This document shows, piece after piece, positions 44,864-53,890 of a DNA stretch of 64,000 bases. Every line of letters starts with the position of its first letter. The stretch's first letter is position 1. Both the position numbers and the translations under genes were made by a program. Under the pieces are notes generated by a model. The model searched no databases, had not been told where the DNA came from, and saw nothing but the letters and a program-made list of their open reading frames with translations. Origin of the DNA: an uncultured Clostridia bacterium (lineage in GTDB: Bacteria; Bacillota; Clostridia; Lachnospirales; CAG-274); NCBI GenBank assembly GCA_947585865.1, contig CANPXH010000002.1, positions 1-64,000 of the forward strand, read 5' to 3'.

Positions 44864-44922
44864 TAATTGATTTTTAATCTTTTCTAATCGTTATCTAATT
44901 TAGGACTAATATATACTTAATC
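44864..44922 (+). promoter_or_regulatory. Six helically phased TAAT boxes upstream of the exporter operon
   Basis: TAATT 44864, TAATC 44875, TAATC 44885, TAATT 44896, TAATA 44907 and TAATC 44918 (first base given) are spaced 11, 10, 11, 11 and 11 bp. The array ends next to TTGCTT (44923-44928), which with TAATAA 16 bp later could be the promoter. This looks like a tandem activator array or phased A/T bends. The rest of the 521-bp gap 44448-44968 holds the xpt terminator, the att copy and the gene remnant. Confidence 0.65.
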
Positions 44923-44968
44923 TTGCTTTAGTATCATAAATTCATAATAATTACATGGAGGGATATAT

Positions 44969-46609
44969 GTGAATAGGAGAATAAAGACAGTTATAGTCAT
45001 AGCTCTTGCTGTGGTCATAGCAGGAGGCGGCATGGGGATATACAGACATATTAAAAATAAAAGCAATACCTCGGACATGAACAGGGAACACCCTATAACA
45101 GAGACAGTGTCCAAAACATCACTTACAGATACCATAACTGCATCGGGAAGTGTTCTCCTTGATGATGAAATTGAAGTATATGCAGAGGGCGAGACCAATA
45201 TTATAAAGAATATACTTGTAGAGGAAGGCGATGATGTAAAGGCAGGCGATCTTCTTGTAGAGTATGATGTAGAGGACAGGAAAGAAGAACTTGAAAAGCA
45301 GATAAGGGATACCGAAAGAGAAATAGAAAATACGCAGCTATCTCTTAAGGATATGACAACTCCCACATCAGATACAGAGATAACAAAGCTCAAAAATGAG
45401 GTCATTTCAAAGCAGAAGGCATTACAGGAGGCGCAGACATCATATGACAGCTATGCCTCACGTCTTTCAATACAGCAGACAGCTATTGACAATGCACAGC
45501 AGGATGTAAAAGATGCCGAAAAAGAGGTAAGCGATATGGAAGAACTTTTAGCTGTAGGCGGCACTACGCAGAATGAGTATGATGCAGCGGTCACAACAGC
45601 AAAGAAGGCGGATGCCCAGCTTACAGAGGCCAAGACAGCCTATGATGATCTTATAACCGAGCAGAACAATGCAAAGCTTACAATAACAACAGCGCAGAAT
45701 GATGTTACATATGCGCAGAATGCTCTTAAGGATGCGCAGACGGTACTTGGTGACAGTGAGAGCAGGACTAAGTATGAGCAGTCACAGCTTACATTAAAGG
45801 GTCTGCAGGACAATCTGGCAGACTATAAAAAGGATCTAAGTGAGCTTGTGTATTCTACATCTGCTGCCGTAGATGGCAAAGTAACGGAAGTATGCGTAGA
45901 CGAGGGTACATATACGGAGGAAAATACAGTTATATTAAAGCTGGCAGACTTCAACAAGCTTATAGTAAGTGCAAACATCGAAGAATATGATGCGCCTCTT
46001 TTAGAACTGGGGCAGAAGGTAGTAATGACTTCAGACGGACTGGAGGGTAAGGAATATACAGGAAGTATTATAAGGATAAATGACAGCGCTCTTGCCACTG
46101 ATACAAATATGGGCAGTGAAACGGCAGTACCTGTTGAAATATCAGTTGACAATCCGGATGGCGTGCTTAAGCCCGGTTATAATCTGGATTTGGAAATTAC
46201 TGTACTGGATAAGCCTGATATATTGACGGTATCTTCTTCTGCTGTAAAGACCGATGCAAAGGTTGGCAAGAAATATGTATTTGTATCCGACGGTACTAAG
46301 GTAAGCCAAAGAGAGATAGCTGCAGGAGAGGAAAACGATACGGTAGTTGAAATAATCTCAGGCTTAAGTGAAGGCGAAGATGTGCTGACCTCTGTAGACG
46401 ACAGTATTAAGGACGGTATGACATTAGATGAAATAAAGGATCAGAGAAACAGTGAAAGAGAGCAGAGCCAGGAGGACAACAAAAACTCTGAGGAAAATAT
46501 CATGAGAGGAGGTATGATGGGCAATGATCAAAATAGAAGATCTGGCCAAGGTGTACCGCCAGGGGGCCCTGGAGGTGGAGGCTTTGGCGGGGGTAGACCT
46601 ATGGGTTAA
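44969..46609 (+). CDS. MacA/HlyD-type periplasmic adaptor-like subunit of ABC exporter
   Basis: A 546-residue protein starting at GTG 44969, after TGGAGGG. One N-terminal membrane helix (about 8-24). A barrel-sandwich hybrid half (LTDTITASGSVLLDDEIEVYAEGETNI) is followed by a long coiled coil (about 95-285, rich in KNEVISKQKALQEAQTSYDS) and the second lipoyl half plus beta-barrel (about 290-475). The Gly/Pro-rich tail (about 525-546) overlaps the ATPase gene. In a Gram-positive cell it forms the extracellular part of a MacAB-like exporter. The substrate is unknown. Confidence 0.85.
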   Translation: MNRRIKTVIVIALAVVIAGGGMGIYRHIKNKSNTSDMNREHPITETVSKTSLTDTITASGSVLLDDEIEVYAEGETNIIKNILVEEGDDVKAGDLLVEYDVEDRKEELEKQIRDTEREIENTQLSLKDMTTPTSDTEITKLKNEVISKQKALQEAQTSYDSYASRLSIQQTAIDNAQQDVKDAEKEVSDMEELLAVGGTTQNEYDAAVTTAKKADAQLTEAKTAYDDLITEQNNAKLTITTAQNDVTYAQNALKDAQTVLGDSESRTKYEQSQLTLKGLQDNLADYKKDLSELVYSTSAAVDGKVTEVCVDEGTYTEENTVILKLADFNKLIVSANIEEYDAPLLELGQKVVMTSDGLEGKEYTGSIIRINDSALATDTNMGSETAVPVEISVDNPDGVLKPGYNLDLEITVLDKPDILTVSSSAVKTDAKVGKKYVFVSDGTKVSQREIAAGEENDTVVEIISGLSEGEDVLTSVDDSIKDGMTLDEIKDQRNSEREQSQEDNKNSEENIMRGGMMGNDQNRRSGQGVPPGGPGGGGFGGGRPMG

Positions 46610-47213
46610 GCCCGGTGAATTTGTTTCCATTATGGGTTCTTCAGGCTCAGGAAAATCTACTATGATGAATATACTGGGCTGTCTTGATAAGCCTACAAGA
46701 GGCAGTTATATACTTGACGGCATAGATATTTCAAAGACACCCGATAAAAAGCTTTCCGAAATACGCAATAAGAAAATAGGATTTGTATTTCAGTCATTTA
46801 ATTTACTGCCTAAGATGAGCGCTCTTGAAAATGTGGAGCTGCCTATGCTATATGCGGGGGTCGAAAAGACTGCAAGGCGGAAAAGGGCAATGGAAGCCCT
46901 TGAGAGAGTAGGGCTTGCAGAGAGAGTAAAGCATAAGCCCAATGAAATGTCAGGCGGACAGCGGCAGAGGGTAGCAATAGCAAGAGCATTGGTAAACGAT
47001 CCTGCCGTAATACTTGCCGATGAGCCTACAGGCAATCTTGACAGCAAATCTACCTTTGAAATAATAGATATATTCCGTCGGCTGAACGAAGAGGGCTCTA
47101 CTATAGTAATGGTAACTCACGAGCCTGATGTGGCTGCCTATACAAAAAGGATAGTGACCTTCAAAGACGGAAGAAAAATAAGTGATGAGCCTGTTAAGGG
47201 AGGTAATGCATAA
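46524..47213 (+). CDS. MacB-type ABC transporter ATPase
   Basis: A 229-residue LolD/MacB-family ATPase with Walker A GSSGSGKSTMMN, Q-loop FVFQSFNLLPKM, signature MSGGQRQRVAIARAL, Walker B VILADEPTGNLD and an H-loop VMVTHEPD. It powers the FtsX-type permease encoded next. It starts inside the adaptor gene (86-bp out-of-frame overlap) after AGGAGG at 46507-46512. Confidence 0.92.
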   Translation: MIKIEDLAKVYRQGALEVEALAGVDLWVKPGEFVSIMGSSGSGKSTMMNILGCLDKPTRGSYILDGIDISKTPDKKLSEIRNKKIGFVFQSFNLLPKMSALENVELPMLYAGVEKTARRKRAMEALERVGLAERVKHKPNEMSGGQRQRVAIARALVNDPAVILADEPTGNLDSKSTFEIIDIFRRLNEEGSTIVMVTHEPDVAAYTKRIVTFKDGRKISDEPVKGGNA

Positions 47214-48436
47214 TGCATCTTACAGAAAATATAAAGTCAGCCTTTAATAATGTTCTTGGCAATAAAATGAGGACATTTCTTACAATGCTTGGTATTATAA
47301 TAGGTATAGCATCAGTTATTGCCATTACTTCCATAGGCAACGGTTCACAAAAGCAGATAGAGGATCAGTTTGACGATTTGGGCGTAGGCAGAATGACAGT
47401 TTCACTGAGAAACAATTCTCCCAGAAATATGTATACAAGCGATGCGCTTACACTTGATGATTATGAGCTTTTAAAGAATCAATCAGGCATAAAATATATA
47501 TCGCCTACATATCAGGCAAATTATTATTCCGTAAAGCTTTTTGATCCAAAAGAGACAAATACAGCACAGATAACAGGCGTAGGTGCAGACTACTATGATA
47601 TAATGGCTCCCGAGCTGCTTTACGGAGAGTATATAAGTCAGGAAAATATAGACAGTAAAAGTAAGGTAGTTGTTATTACAGATACAACTGCTCAGAAGGT
47701 ATTCGGATACTGTGACGAGTCTGTTGTGGGTCAGCAGATATCAATAAAGTCGTGGAAAGGTTCACAGAAATATACTGTAACAGGCATTGTCAAAAATCCC
47801 AATGCAGAGGCAGAAATGCAGTATGAAAACGAATACCCCGAAAGTATGGTTATGCCAATATCCACTGCCCAAAGGCTTTTTGGGCAAAAGACACTTACAA
47901 ACATAACTCTTGTTGCTGAAGACCCTGATAATACAGATGCCTTAAGTGAGAAAATTGTAGCGATGCTCGATAATTTTCACAATACCTCCGATAAATATAG
48001 CTGCGAAAGCACTACAGAGCAGCTTGAGGCTATGAACGAAGTAACCGGAACAGTAACGCTTCTTATAAGCAGTGTAGCCGCAATATCTCTTATAGTAGGC
48101 GGTATAGGCGTTATGAATATTATGATGGTGACTGTAACTGAAAGAACAAGGGAAATAGGTATAAGAAAATCTATAGGTGCAAAGAACAGCGACATTATGT
48201 TCCAGTTTGTAGTTGAGGCTATAATACTGACCTTTATGGGAGGCATACTGGGAATTGTTTTCGGCTTTATAGCCGGGTTGGCAGCAGGTAAAATAATGGG
48301 TATGGAAAGTGTTGTTTCCATTAACTCAATTATAATAGCCGTGGTTATATCAAGTGCAATAGGTATTATATTCGGAGTATACCCTGCCAGAAAGGCTGCA
48401 TTGCTTGATCCTATAGAGGCATTGAGATATGAATAA
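47213..48436 (+). CDS. MacB/FtsX-type ABC transporter permease
   Basis: A 407-residue permease. An N-terminal helix (TFLTMLGIIIGIASVIAITS, about 19-38) is followed by a large extracellular MacB-type domain (about 45-280) and three C-terminal helices with the FtsX cluster (MNIMMVTVTERTREIGIRKSIGAK). It ends with EALRYE, the usual terminus. TAATG couples it to the ATPase. It probably exports peptides, antibiotics or lipids. Confidence 0.9.
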   Translation: MHLTENIKSAFNNVLGNKMRTFLTMLGIIIGIASVIAITSIGNGSQKQIEDQFDDLGVGRMTVSLRNNSPRNMYTSDALTLDDYELLKNQSGIKYISPTYQANYYSVKLFDPKETNTAQITGVGADYYDIMAPELLYGEYISQENIDSKSKVVVITDTTAQKVFGYCDESVVGQQISIKSWKGSQKYTVTGIVKNPNAEAEMQYENEYPESMVMPISTAQRLFGQKTLTNITLVAEDPDNTDALSEKIVAMLDNFHNTSDKYSCESTTEQLEAMNEVTGTVTLLISSVAAISLIVGGIGVMNIMMVTVTERTREIGIRKSIGAKNSDIMFQFVVEAIILTFMGGILGIVFGFIAGLAAGKIMGMESVVSINSIIIAVVISSAIGIIFGVYPARKAALLDPIEALRYE

Positions 48437-48447
48437 AATACAAAAAA

Positions 48448-48474
48448 ATAATGCAGATGATGGGAGTTGAACCC
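48448..48474 (+). repeat. attR-like 27-bp repeat in the tRNA-Leu 3' end
   Basis: The intact-gene copy of the 27-bp sequence duplicated at 44562-44588. The exporter operon lies between the two copies. Confidence 0.85.
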
Positions 48475-48535
48475 ACACCGCTCTTTCGAGGACAGGAATC
48501 TGAATCCTGCGCGTCTGCCATTCCGCCACATCTGC
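48452..48535 (-). tRNA. tRNA-Leu (anticodon CAG)
   Basis: An 84-nt class II tRNA including discriminator A. Acceptor GCAGATG/CATCTGC, the D-arm, anticodon stem CAGGA/TCCTG with loop TTCAGAT (anticodon CAG, codon CUG), a long variable arm (CTCGAAAGAG) and the T-arm GTGGGTTCAACTCCCAT can all be paired. CCA is not encoded. A T-rich stretch follows, then the permease gene's end. Its 3' end is duplicated 3.9 kb away. Confidence 0.95.
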
Positions 48536-48632
48536 AAAGCAATATTATTTTATCATTAAATCAAAAAAGTGTCAACAAAAAAATAGCATTTGATCAAAAA
48601 ACAGATAGGTGTCAAGGCATACTTAATCATAC

Positions 48633-48661
48633 TTGAACTTAGCAGGTTCTTATGTTATAAT
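48633..48661 (+). promoter_or_regulatory. kduD promoter
   Basis: TTGAAC (48633-48638), a 17-bp spacer and TATAAT (48656-48661), 34 bp before the kduD start. Confidence 0.7.
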
Positions 48662-48695
48662 TAATGCTGTAAGTCATAAAGGGAAGGATGATATA

Positions 48696-49457
48696 ATGAT
48701 ACTTGACGATTTCAGATTGGACAATAAAGTAGCGGTAGTGACAGGAGCCAATACGGGGCTCGGCCAGGGAATGTGCGTAGCATTGGCGCAGGCAGGAGCC
48801 AAGGTCGCAGGAGTAGCAAGGCGAAGCTGTGATGAGACAAAGGCTCTTATAGAGGAAAACAATGGCGAATTCCTTGAGGTCACGGCGGATCTCGGCACCA
48901 CCGAACATATAGGCAGGATAATAGATGAGGTAAAAAGTAAATTCGGAAGAGTGGACATACTTGTGAACAATGCCGGAGTCATAATGCGTGAAGACGCCTT
49001 GGATGTAAGCGAGGAAAACTGGAACAAGGTATTGGACATAAATCTCAATGTCGTGTTTTTCCTGTCACAGGCATTTGCAAGGGAATTTGAAAGGCAGCAA
49101 AGCGGCGGCAAAATAATAAATGTTGCCTCTATGCTCAGCTATCAGGGCGGTATAAGAGTGCCGTCTTACACGGCGAGCAAGTCTGCCGTAATGGGCCTTA
49201 CAAAGGCCTTGGCCAATGAATGGGCGGACAAGGGTATAAATGTAAACGCCATTGCTCCCGGATATATGGCAACAAATAATACAAACCAGCTAAGAAAGGA
49301 TGCAGATCGTTCCGAGGCCATACTGGAGAGGATACCCGCAGGCAGATGGGGTACTCCGGAGGATATGAAGGGTGCGGTGGTATTCCTTGCCTCAAAGGCA
49401 TCGGATTATGTCAATGGCTTTACTTTGGCCGTAGACGGCGGCTGGCTGGCAAGGTAG
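48696..49457 (+). CDS. kduD: 2-deoxy-D-gluconate 3-dehydrogenase (KduD-like SDR)
   Basis: A 253-residue short-chain dehydrogenase. NAD(P) motif VVTGANTGLGQGM (about 14-26), VNNAGVIM, catalytic Ser in VASMLSYQGG and YTASK (Tyr and Lys, about 156-160). The end RIPAGRWGTPEDMKGAV is typical of KduD, which converts 2,5-diketo-3-deoxygluconate in pectin breakdown. Other SDR substrates are possible. The ATG 48696 with GGGAAGGA is used; an upstream in-frame start overlaps the promoter. Confidence 0.82.
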   Translation: MILDDFRLDNKVAVVTGANTGLGQGMCVALAQAGAKVAGVARRSCDETKALIEENNGEFLEVTADLGTTEHIGRIIDEVKSKFGRVDILVNNAGVIMREDALDVSEENWNKVLDINLNVVFFLSQAFAREFERQQSGGKIINVASMLSYQGGIRVPSYTASKSAVMGLTKALANEWADKGINVNAIAPGYMATNNTNQLRKDADRSEAILERIPAGRWGTPEDMKGAVVFLASKASDYVNGFTLAVDGGWLAR

Positions 49458-49466
49458 GAGGATATT

Positions 49467-50099
49467 ATGTCAGGTCTTTTTATAACGATAGAGGGAACCG
49501 ACGGCGCAGGCAAGACAACACAGATCGGCCTTTTGGAAAAATATCTTACGGACAAGGGCTTTAAGGTGGTATGCACGAGAGAGCCCGGAGGTACTCCTAT
49601 CAGCGAGAAGATAAGAGAGATAATCATAGACAGGAACAATGCCGAGATGACGGATATCACAGAGGCTCTTTTATATGCTGCGGCAAGAGCTCAGCATACC
49701 TCAGAGGTCATACTGCCCACTCTCAATGACGGCGGCGTGGTCATAAGCGACAGGTATTTGGACAGCAGCATAGTATATCAGGGCTTTGCCAGAGGTATGG
49801 GCGAAAAGCTCATAAAGAGTATAAACAAATACGCTGTAGGCGAGCTTGAGCCGGATATTACCTTTCTGCTAAGATTAAAGCCGGAAGACGGCATACTCCG
49901 TAAGGAAAAGCAGAGCGAACTGGATCGTATAGAAATGGAAAAGGCAGGTTTTCATCAAAGGGTATACGACGGCTACATAAGGCTTTCAAAAAGATATAAA
50001 GACAGGATAAAGGTGATAGATGCCTTGGGAAGCGTAGAAGAAATACACAGCCGTATAGCGGCATATATAGACGAGCTCATAGCAAACAGCAGCATTTAG
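49467..50099 (+). CDS. tmk: Thymidylate kinase
   Basis: A 210-residue dTMP kinase. P-loop EGTDGAGKTTQIG (about 8-20), the TREPGGTP substrate motif and DRYLDSSIVYQG. It makes dTDP for DNA synthesis. It is at the head of a Bacillus-like DNA maintenance/translation cluster (tmk-holB-ricT-yabB-rsmI), 9 bp behind kduD. Confidence 0.94.
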   Translation: MSGLFITIEGTDGAGKTTQIGLLEKYLTDKGFKVVCTREPGGTPISEKIREIIIDRNNAEMTDITEALLYAAARAQHTSEVILPTLNDGGVVISDRYLDSSIVYQGFARGMGEKLIKSINKYAVGELEPDITFLLRLKPEDGILRKEKQSELDRIEMEKAGFHQRVYDGYIRLSKRYKDRIKVIDALGSVEEIHSRIAAYIDELIANSSI

Positions 50100-50110
50100 A
50101 GGTAAGGCAT

Positions 50111-51106
50111 ATGGATCTTGACAGTATTGTGGGACACAGTGAAATAAAGGAACATATAAAAAGCTCTATAAAAAACAACAGAGTAAATCATGCCTATATA
50201 TTTGACGGGCCTGACGGCATAGGCAAGATGACGTTGGCAAGAGCCTTTGCCAAAACTCTCAACTGTGAAGAGGGCGGCACCGAGGCCTGCGGAAGATGTA
50301 CAAGCTGCAGGACATTTGATGAAGACAATAACCCGGATGTAATATATGTTACTCACAAATCATCGGTCATATCCGTAGATGACGTAAGGGATCAGATAGT
50401 TAAAAATTTGGCTCTTAAGCCCTACAAGAACAGATACAAAATATTTGTGATACCCGATGCTCATAAAATGAATGAGGCGGCTCAGAACGCTTTTTTGAAA
50501 TCTCTTGAGGAGCCTCCTGATTATGGTATTTTCATACTGCTGAGTGAAAACTACAACAATTTTTTGGTTACGGTACTTTCACGCTGTATACTCTTTAAGC
50601 TCAAGCCGCTGCCCTACGATACCGTAGCGGATCATCTGATCAATAAGGAAGGCATAGACAGTGAACAGGCTCGGCTTTATGCAGGATATTCCATGGGCAA
50701 CATAGGCAGGGCAAAGATGCTTATGGATTCGCCTCAGTTCAGGGATATAAGAGATAAGGCGGCAAAAACAGCCGCAGAGCTTGAGAGCGCCGATATGACA
50801 AAGCTGTATGATATCATAGACGAAATAAAAGCTTATATAAAAGAGGACAAACAGATACTCGATACCATACTTGAAAACATTTATATGATATACAGAGATG
50901 CTCTCGTATATATAAAAACAGGAGACGAACAGCGGCTCATACAGTCCGATAAGCTTTCGGATGTGTTCTTTATAGCCGATACGGCAAGCGGCTCTTCTCT
51001 CATAAAAAGATGCGAGGCCATAGAGGACACAAGAGTCAAACTGAGAAACAACGGCAATGTACAGCTTTTGCTGGAAACTTTGTTTTTTAAGATAAAGGAG
51101 AAATGA
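50111..51106 (+). CDS. holB: DNA polymerase III subunit delta prime
   Basis: A 331-residue clamp-loader subunit. P-loop-like GPDGIGKMTLARAFAK (about 35-50), a four-Cys zinc module (CEEGGTEACGRCTSC, about 55-70) and sensor region LKSLEEPPDYG. It helps load the sliding clamp. The next gene (ricT) starts 2 bp after it. Confidence 0.92.
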   Translation: MDLDSIVGHSEIKEHIKSSIKNNRVNHAYIFDGPDGIGKMTLARAFAKTLNCEEGGTEACGRCTSCRTFDEDNNPDVIYVTHKSSVISVDDVRDQIVKNLALKPYKNRYKIFVIPDAHKMNEAAQNAFLKSLEEPPDYGIFILLSENYNNFLVTVLSRCILFKLKPLPYDTVADHLINKEGIDSEQARLYAGYSMGNIGRAKMLMDSPQFRDIRDKAAKTAAELESADMTKLYDIIDEIKAYIKEDKQILDTILENIYMIYRDALVYIKTGDEQRLIQSDKLSDVFFIADTASGSSLIKRCEAIEDTRVKLRNNGNVQLLLETLFFKIKEK

Positions 51107-51107
51107 T

Positions 51108-51977
51108 ATGATAGTAGTAGGCGTAAGATTTAAGCCGGCAGGCAAGGTATATTACTTTGATCCGGATGATATGGATATTGTAAACGGCGAAAACGTTATA
51201 GTGGAAACAGTGCGTGGCGTAGAATTCGGCACTGTGGTTTTGCCCAACAGGGAGATAAATGAAGATGAAATAGTATCTCCTTTAAAAAAGGTAATGCGTA
51301 TCGCCACAACAGAAGACAAGGAAAAAAACGAAAAGAACAAGGAAAGGGAAAAGGAAGCTTTTTCTATTTGTATAGACAAGATAAAGAAGCACGGCCTTGA
51401 AATGAAGCTTATAGACACCGAGCTTACATTTGACAACAGTAAGCTTATTTTCTACTTTACGGCTGACGGAAGGATAGACTTCAGAGAGCTTGTAAAGGAT
51501 CTTGCGGCAATATTCAGAACAAGGATAGAGCTGAGACAGATAGGCGTCAGAGACGAAGCCAAAATGATGAACGGCATAGGCATATGCGGCAGGACTTTAT
51601 GCTGCGCTACGTTTTTGGGAGACTTTCATCCCGTGAGCATCAAAATGGCAAAGGATCAAGGACTTTCCCTTAATCCTTCAAAGATATCGGGCATATGCGG
51701 CAGGCTTATGTGCTGTCTTAAATATGAGCAGGAGGCTTATGAGGATCTGCTCAAGGATCTGCCCAGAGAAGGAGATATCATAGATACTCCCGAGGGCGAG
51801 GGAGAGGTACTTAATGTAAACGTGTTGAAGCAGATAATAAAGACGGCTATCAGAAAACCGCCTAAAAACGATGTGACGATAAGCTTTTTCTCACCCGAGG
51901 AAATAACCATAGTGAAGAGAAAGCATTACAAGGAAGATCAGATATCTGCCGAGGATCTAAAGGAATTGCTTGATTAA
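51108..51977 (+). CDS. ricT: PSP1-domain protein RicT/YaaT
   Basis: A 289-residue protein with the PSP1 core (about 60-150) and two Cys motifs, ICGRTLCCATFLGDF and ICGRLMCCLKYEQ (about 160-210). In B. subtilis YaaT (RicT) works in the Y-complex with RicA and RicF to guide RNase Y processing, and affects sporulation; it carries FeS clusters. Its stop overlaps the yabB start by one base. Confidence 0.9.
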   Translation: MIVVGVRFKPAGKVYYFDPDDMDIVNGENVIVETVRGVEFGTVVLPNREINEDEIVSPLKKVMRIATTEDKEKNEKNKEREKEAFSICIDKIKKHGLEMKLIDTELTFDNSKLIFYFTADGRIDFRELVKDLAAIFRTRIELRQIGVRDEAKMMNGIGICGRTLCCATFLGDFHPVSIKMAKDQGLSLNPSKISGICGRLMCCLKYEQEAYEDLLKDLPREGDIIDTPEGEGEVLNVNVLKQIIKTAIRKPPKNDVTISFFSPEEITIVKRKHYKEDQISAEDLKELLD

Positions 51978-52708
51978 TGGAATTATTGGAAAACGAAAGA
52001 ATAGATGACCTTAACAGAAAGGGATATAAAATAATACAGAGCACAGAGGCCTTTTGCTTTAGCATAGATGCAGTGCTTTTAAGCGGCTTTGCCAAGGTGA
52101 AAAAGGGCGAAAGGGTGCTGGATATGTGTACGGGAACGGGAGTCATACCCATACTTCTGGAGGCCAAGACAGAGGGCAGGCATTTCTATGCCATAGAGAT
52201 ACAGCGGCAAAGTGCAGATATGGCAAGGCGTTCCGTAGCTCTTAATAAACTGGAGGATAAGATCACCGTAATCGAAGGGGATATAAAGCTGTCGGATACA
52301 TATTTTGATTTGGGCAGCTTTGATGTCGTCACTTGTAATCCGCCTTATACTCCCGTAGGCACAGGCTTTGTAAACGATATAGGCCCTGTGGCAATAGCAA
52401 GGCACGAGCTTATGTGCAATATGGAGGATGTATTTTCTGCTGCCAATAAAATGCTTAAATATGGCGGCAGATTTTATATGGTGCATCGTGGGGAAAGGCT
52501 GTGCGATATATTCTGTACCGCAAGGAAATATATGCTCGAACCTAAGTTTATGAGGCTTGTACAGACTACGGCAAACAAGACGCCTGTGCTTGTGCTCATA
52601 GAGTTTATAAAAGGCGGCAGAGCAGGGCTTAAGACGGGTATGCCTCTTGTGGTATACAATGCCGACGGCAATTACAGCGATGAGGTAAGAGATATTTATG
52701 ATAAATAG
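51977..52708 (+). CDS. yabB: tRNA(adenine-N6) methyltransferase-like (YabB/TrmN6)
   Basis: A 243-residue SAM-dependent methyltransferase. SAM motif VLDMCTGTGVIPI (about 47-59) and catalytic CNPPYTPVG (about 118-126), which is typical of N6-adenine methylation. It matches YabB/TrmN6 (tRNA A37 in E. coli). Position between ricT and rsmI fits the Firmicute cluster. Confidence 0.88.
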   Translation: MELLENERIDDLNRKGYKIIQSTEAFCFSIDAVLLSGFAKVKKGERVLDMCTGTGVIPILLEAKTEGRHFYAIEIQRQSADMARRSVALNKLEDKITVIEGDIKLSDTYFDLGSFDVVTCNPPYTPVGTGFVNDIGPVAIARHELMCNMEDVFSAANKMLKYGGRFYMVHRGERLCDIFCTARKYMLEPKFMRLVQTTANKTPVLVLIEFIKGGRAGLKTGMPLVVYNADGNYSDEVRDIYDK

Positions 52709-52717
52709 GAGAAGGCT

Positions 52718-53548
52718 ATGTTATATATATGCGGTACGCCTATAGGCAATATGGAGGATATGACATACAGAGCGGTGAGGATACTTTCCGAAGCTGATAT
52801 AATTGCGGCGGAAGATACCAGAAATACTATGAAGCTCCTCAATCATTTTAATATAAAGACAAGGCTTACAAGCTATTATGAGCACAACAAGGAAAGCAAA
52901 GGTCCTCAGCTCATAGAGATGCTCAAGGAAGGCAAAAACGTTGCCCTTGTGACCGATGCAGGTATGCCCGGCATATCCGACCCCGGCGAAGACATTATAA
53001 GAATGTGCTATGAAAACGATATAGAAGTAACGGCTGTTCCGGGCCCTACGGCAGTTGTGACCGCTGTAGTCCTAAGCGGGCTCAGTTGCCGCAGTTATAT
53101 ATTTGAGGGCTTTTTGCCCAAGAACAAAAAGCAAAGGGCGGAGGTGCTCGACAGGCTTAAAAACGAAACGAGAACGACTGTGTTCTATGAGGCGCCGCAT
53201 CATCTTTTATCCACTCTTGAGGAAATATATGCTGCCTTGGGCGACAGAAGGTGCGCCGTGGAAAGAGAGCTTACCAAGAAGCACGAAACCGTTGAAAGAG
53301 GATATATTTCGGAAATGATAAGTCATTTCACAGAAAATGAGCCCAAGGGCGAGTTTGTCATAGTGGTAGAGGGAATAGGATATGAGGAAATAAAAAATGC
53401 GGAGCTTATGAAATATGCCGAACTCAGCATAAAAGAGCATTTTGAAAAATATATTTCGGAAGGGCTTGATGAAAAGACTGCTATGAAGCAGGTGGCCAAG
53501 GACAGGAATATAGGCAAGAGAGATGTATATAAGGAAGTAAAGAGTTAA
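52718..53548 (+). CDS. rsmI: 16S rRNA 2'-O-ribose C1402 methyltransferase
   Basis: A 276-residue tetrapyrrole-methylase fold protein. Motifs are YICGTPIGNMEDMTYRA (about 3-19), AAEDTRNT, TDAGMPGISDPGEDII and AVPGPTAVVTA (about 84-127). It methylates C1402 of 16S rRNA with RsmH. The stop and the DUF454 start share one base. Confidence 0.93.
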   Translation: MLYICGTPIGNMEDMTYRAVRILSEADIIAAEDTRNTMKLLNHFNIKTRLTSYYEHNKESKGPQLIEMLKEGKNVALVTDAGMPGISDPGEDIIRMCYENDIEVTAVPGPTAVVTAVVLSGLSCRSYIFEGFLPKNKKQRAEVLDRLKNETRTTVFYEAPHHLLSTLEEIYAALGDRRCAVERELTKKHETVERGYISEMISHFTENEPKGEFVIVVEGIGYEEIKNAELMKYAELSIKEHFEKYISEGLDEKTAMKQVAKDRNIGKRDVYKEVKS

Positions 53549-53874
53549 TGGAAACGATACTTGTCATATTGGGTTTTATATCTTTAATACTGGGTATTAT
53601 AGGCACGCTTTTGCCCGTAGTGCCTACGATACCCTTTTTGTTTGTGGCATATATATGCTTTTCAAAGGGCTCGCCGCGTTTCAGACGGTGGTATATCCAT
53701 TCTATGTTTTACAAAAAAATGATAAAGGCACGAAAATTCTACAATTCCGTGCCTCTTATATATAAGATAATGTATGTGATAGGCGTGTCTGCCTTTGTGA
53801 TAGCCGTTATAACGGTTTGGCTCATATTCTATCCGATCATTATGGAATACATAAGAAATCTTTTGGGGATGTGA
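53548..53874 (+). CDS. DUF454 (YbaN-type) membrane protein
   Basis: A 108-residue protein with two to three hydrophobic helices. Family pattern LLPVVPTIPFLFVAYICFSKGSPRFRRWYI is split across about 21-50 and fits DUF454/YbaN inner-membrane proteins. It is translationally coupled to rsmI. Function unknown. Confidence 0.82.
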   Translation: METILVILGFISLILGIIGTLLPVVPTIPFLFVAYICFSKGSPRFRRWYIHSMFYKKMIKARKFYNSVPLIYKIMYVIGVSAFVIAVITVWLIFYPIIMEYIRNLLGM

Positions 53875-53890
53875 TCAATCCCCTTTTTTT
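53865..53890 (+). terminator. Terminator covering the convergent 3' ends of DUF454 and CmpB-like genes
   Basis: GGGGAT (53865-53870) pairs with ATCCCC (53878-53883), followed by T7. Both stop codons lie inside it. Confidence 0.75.
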
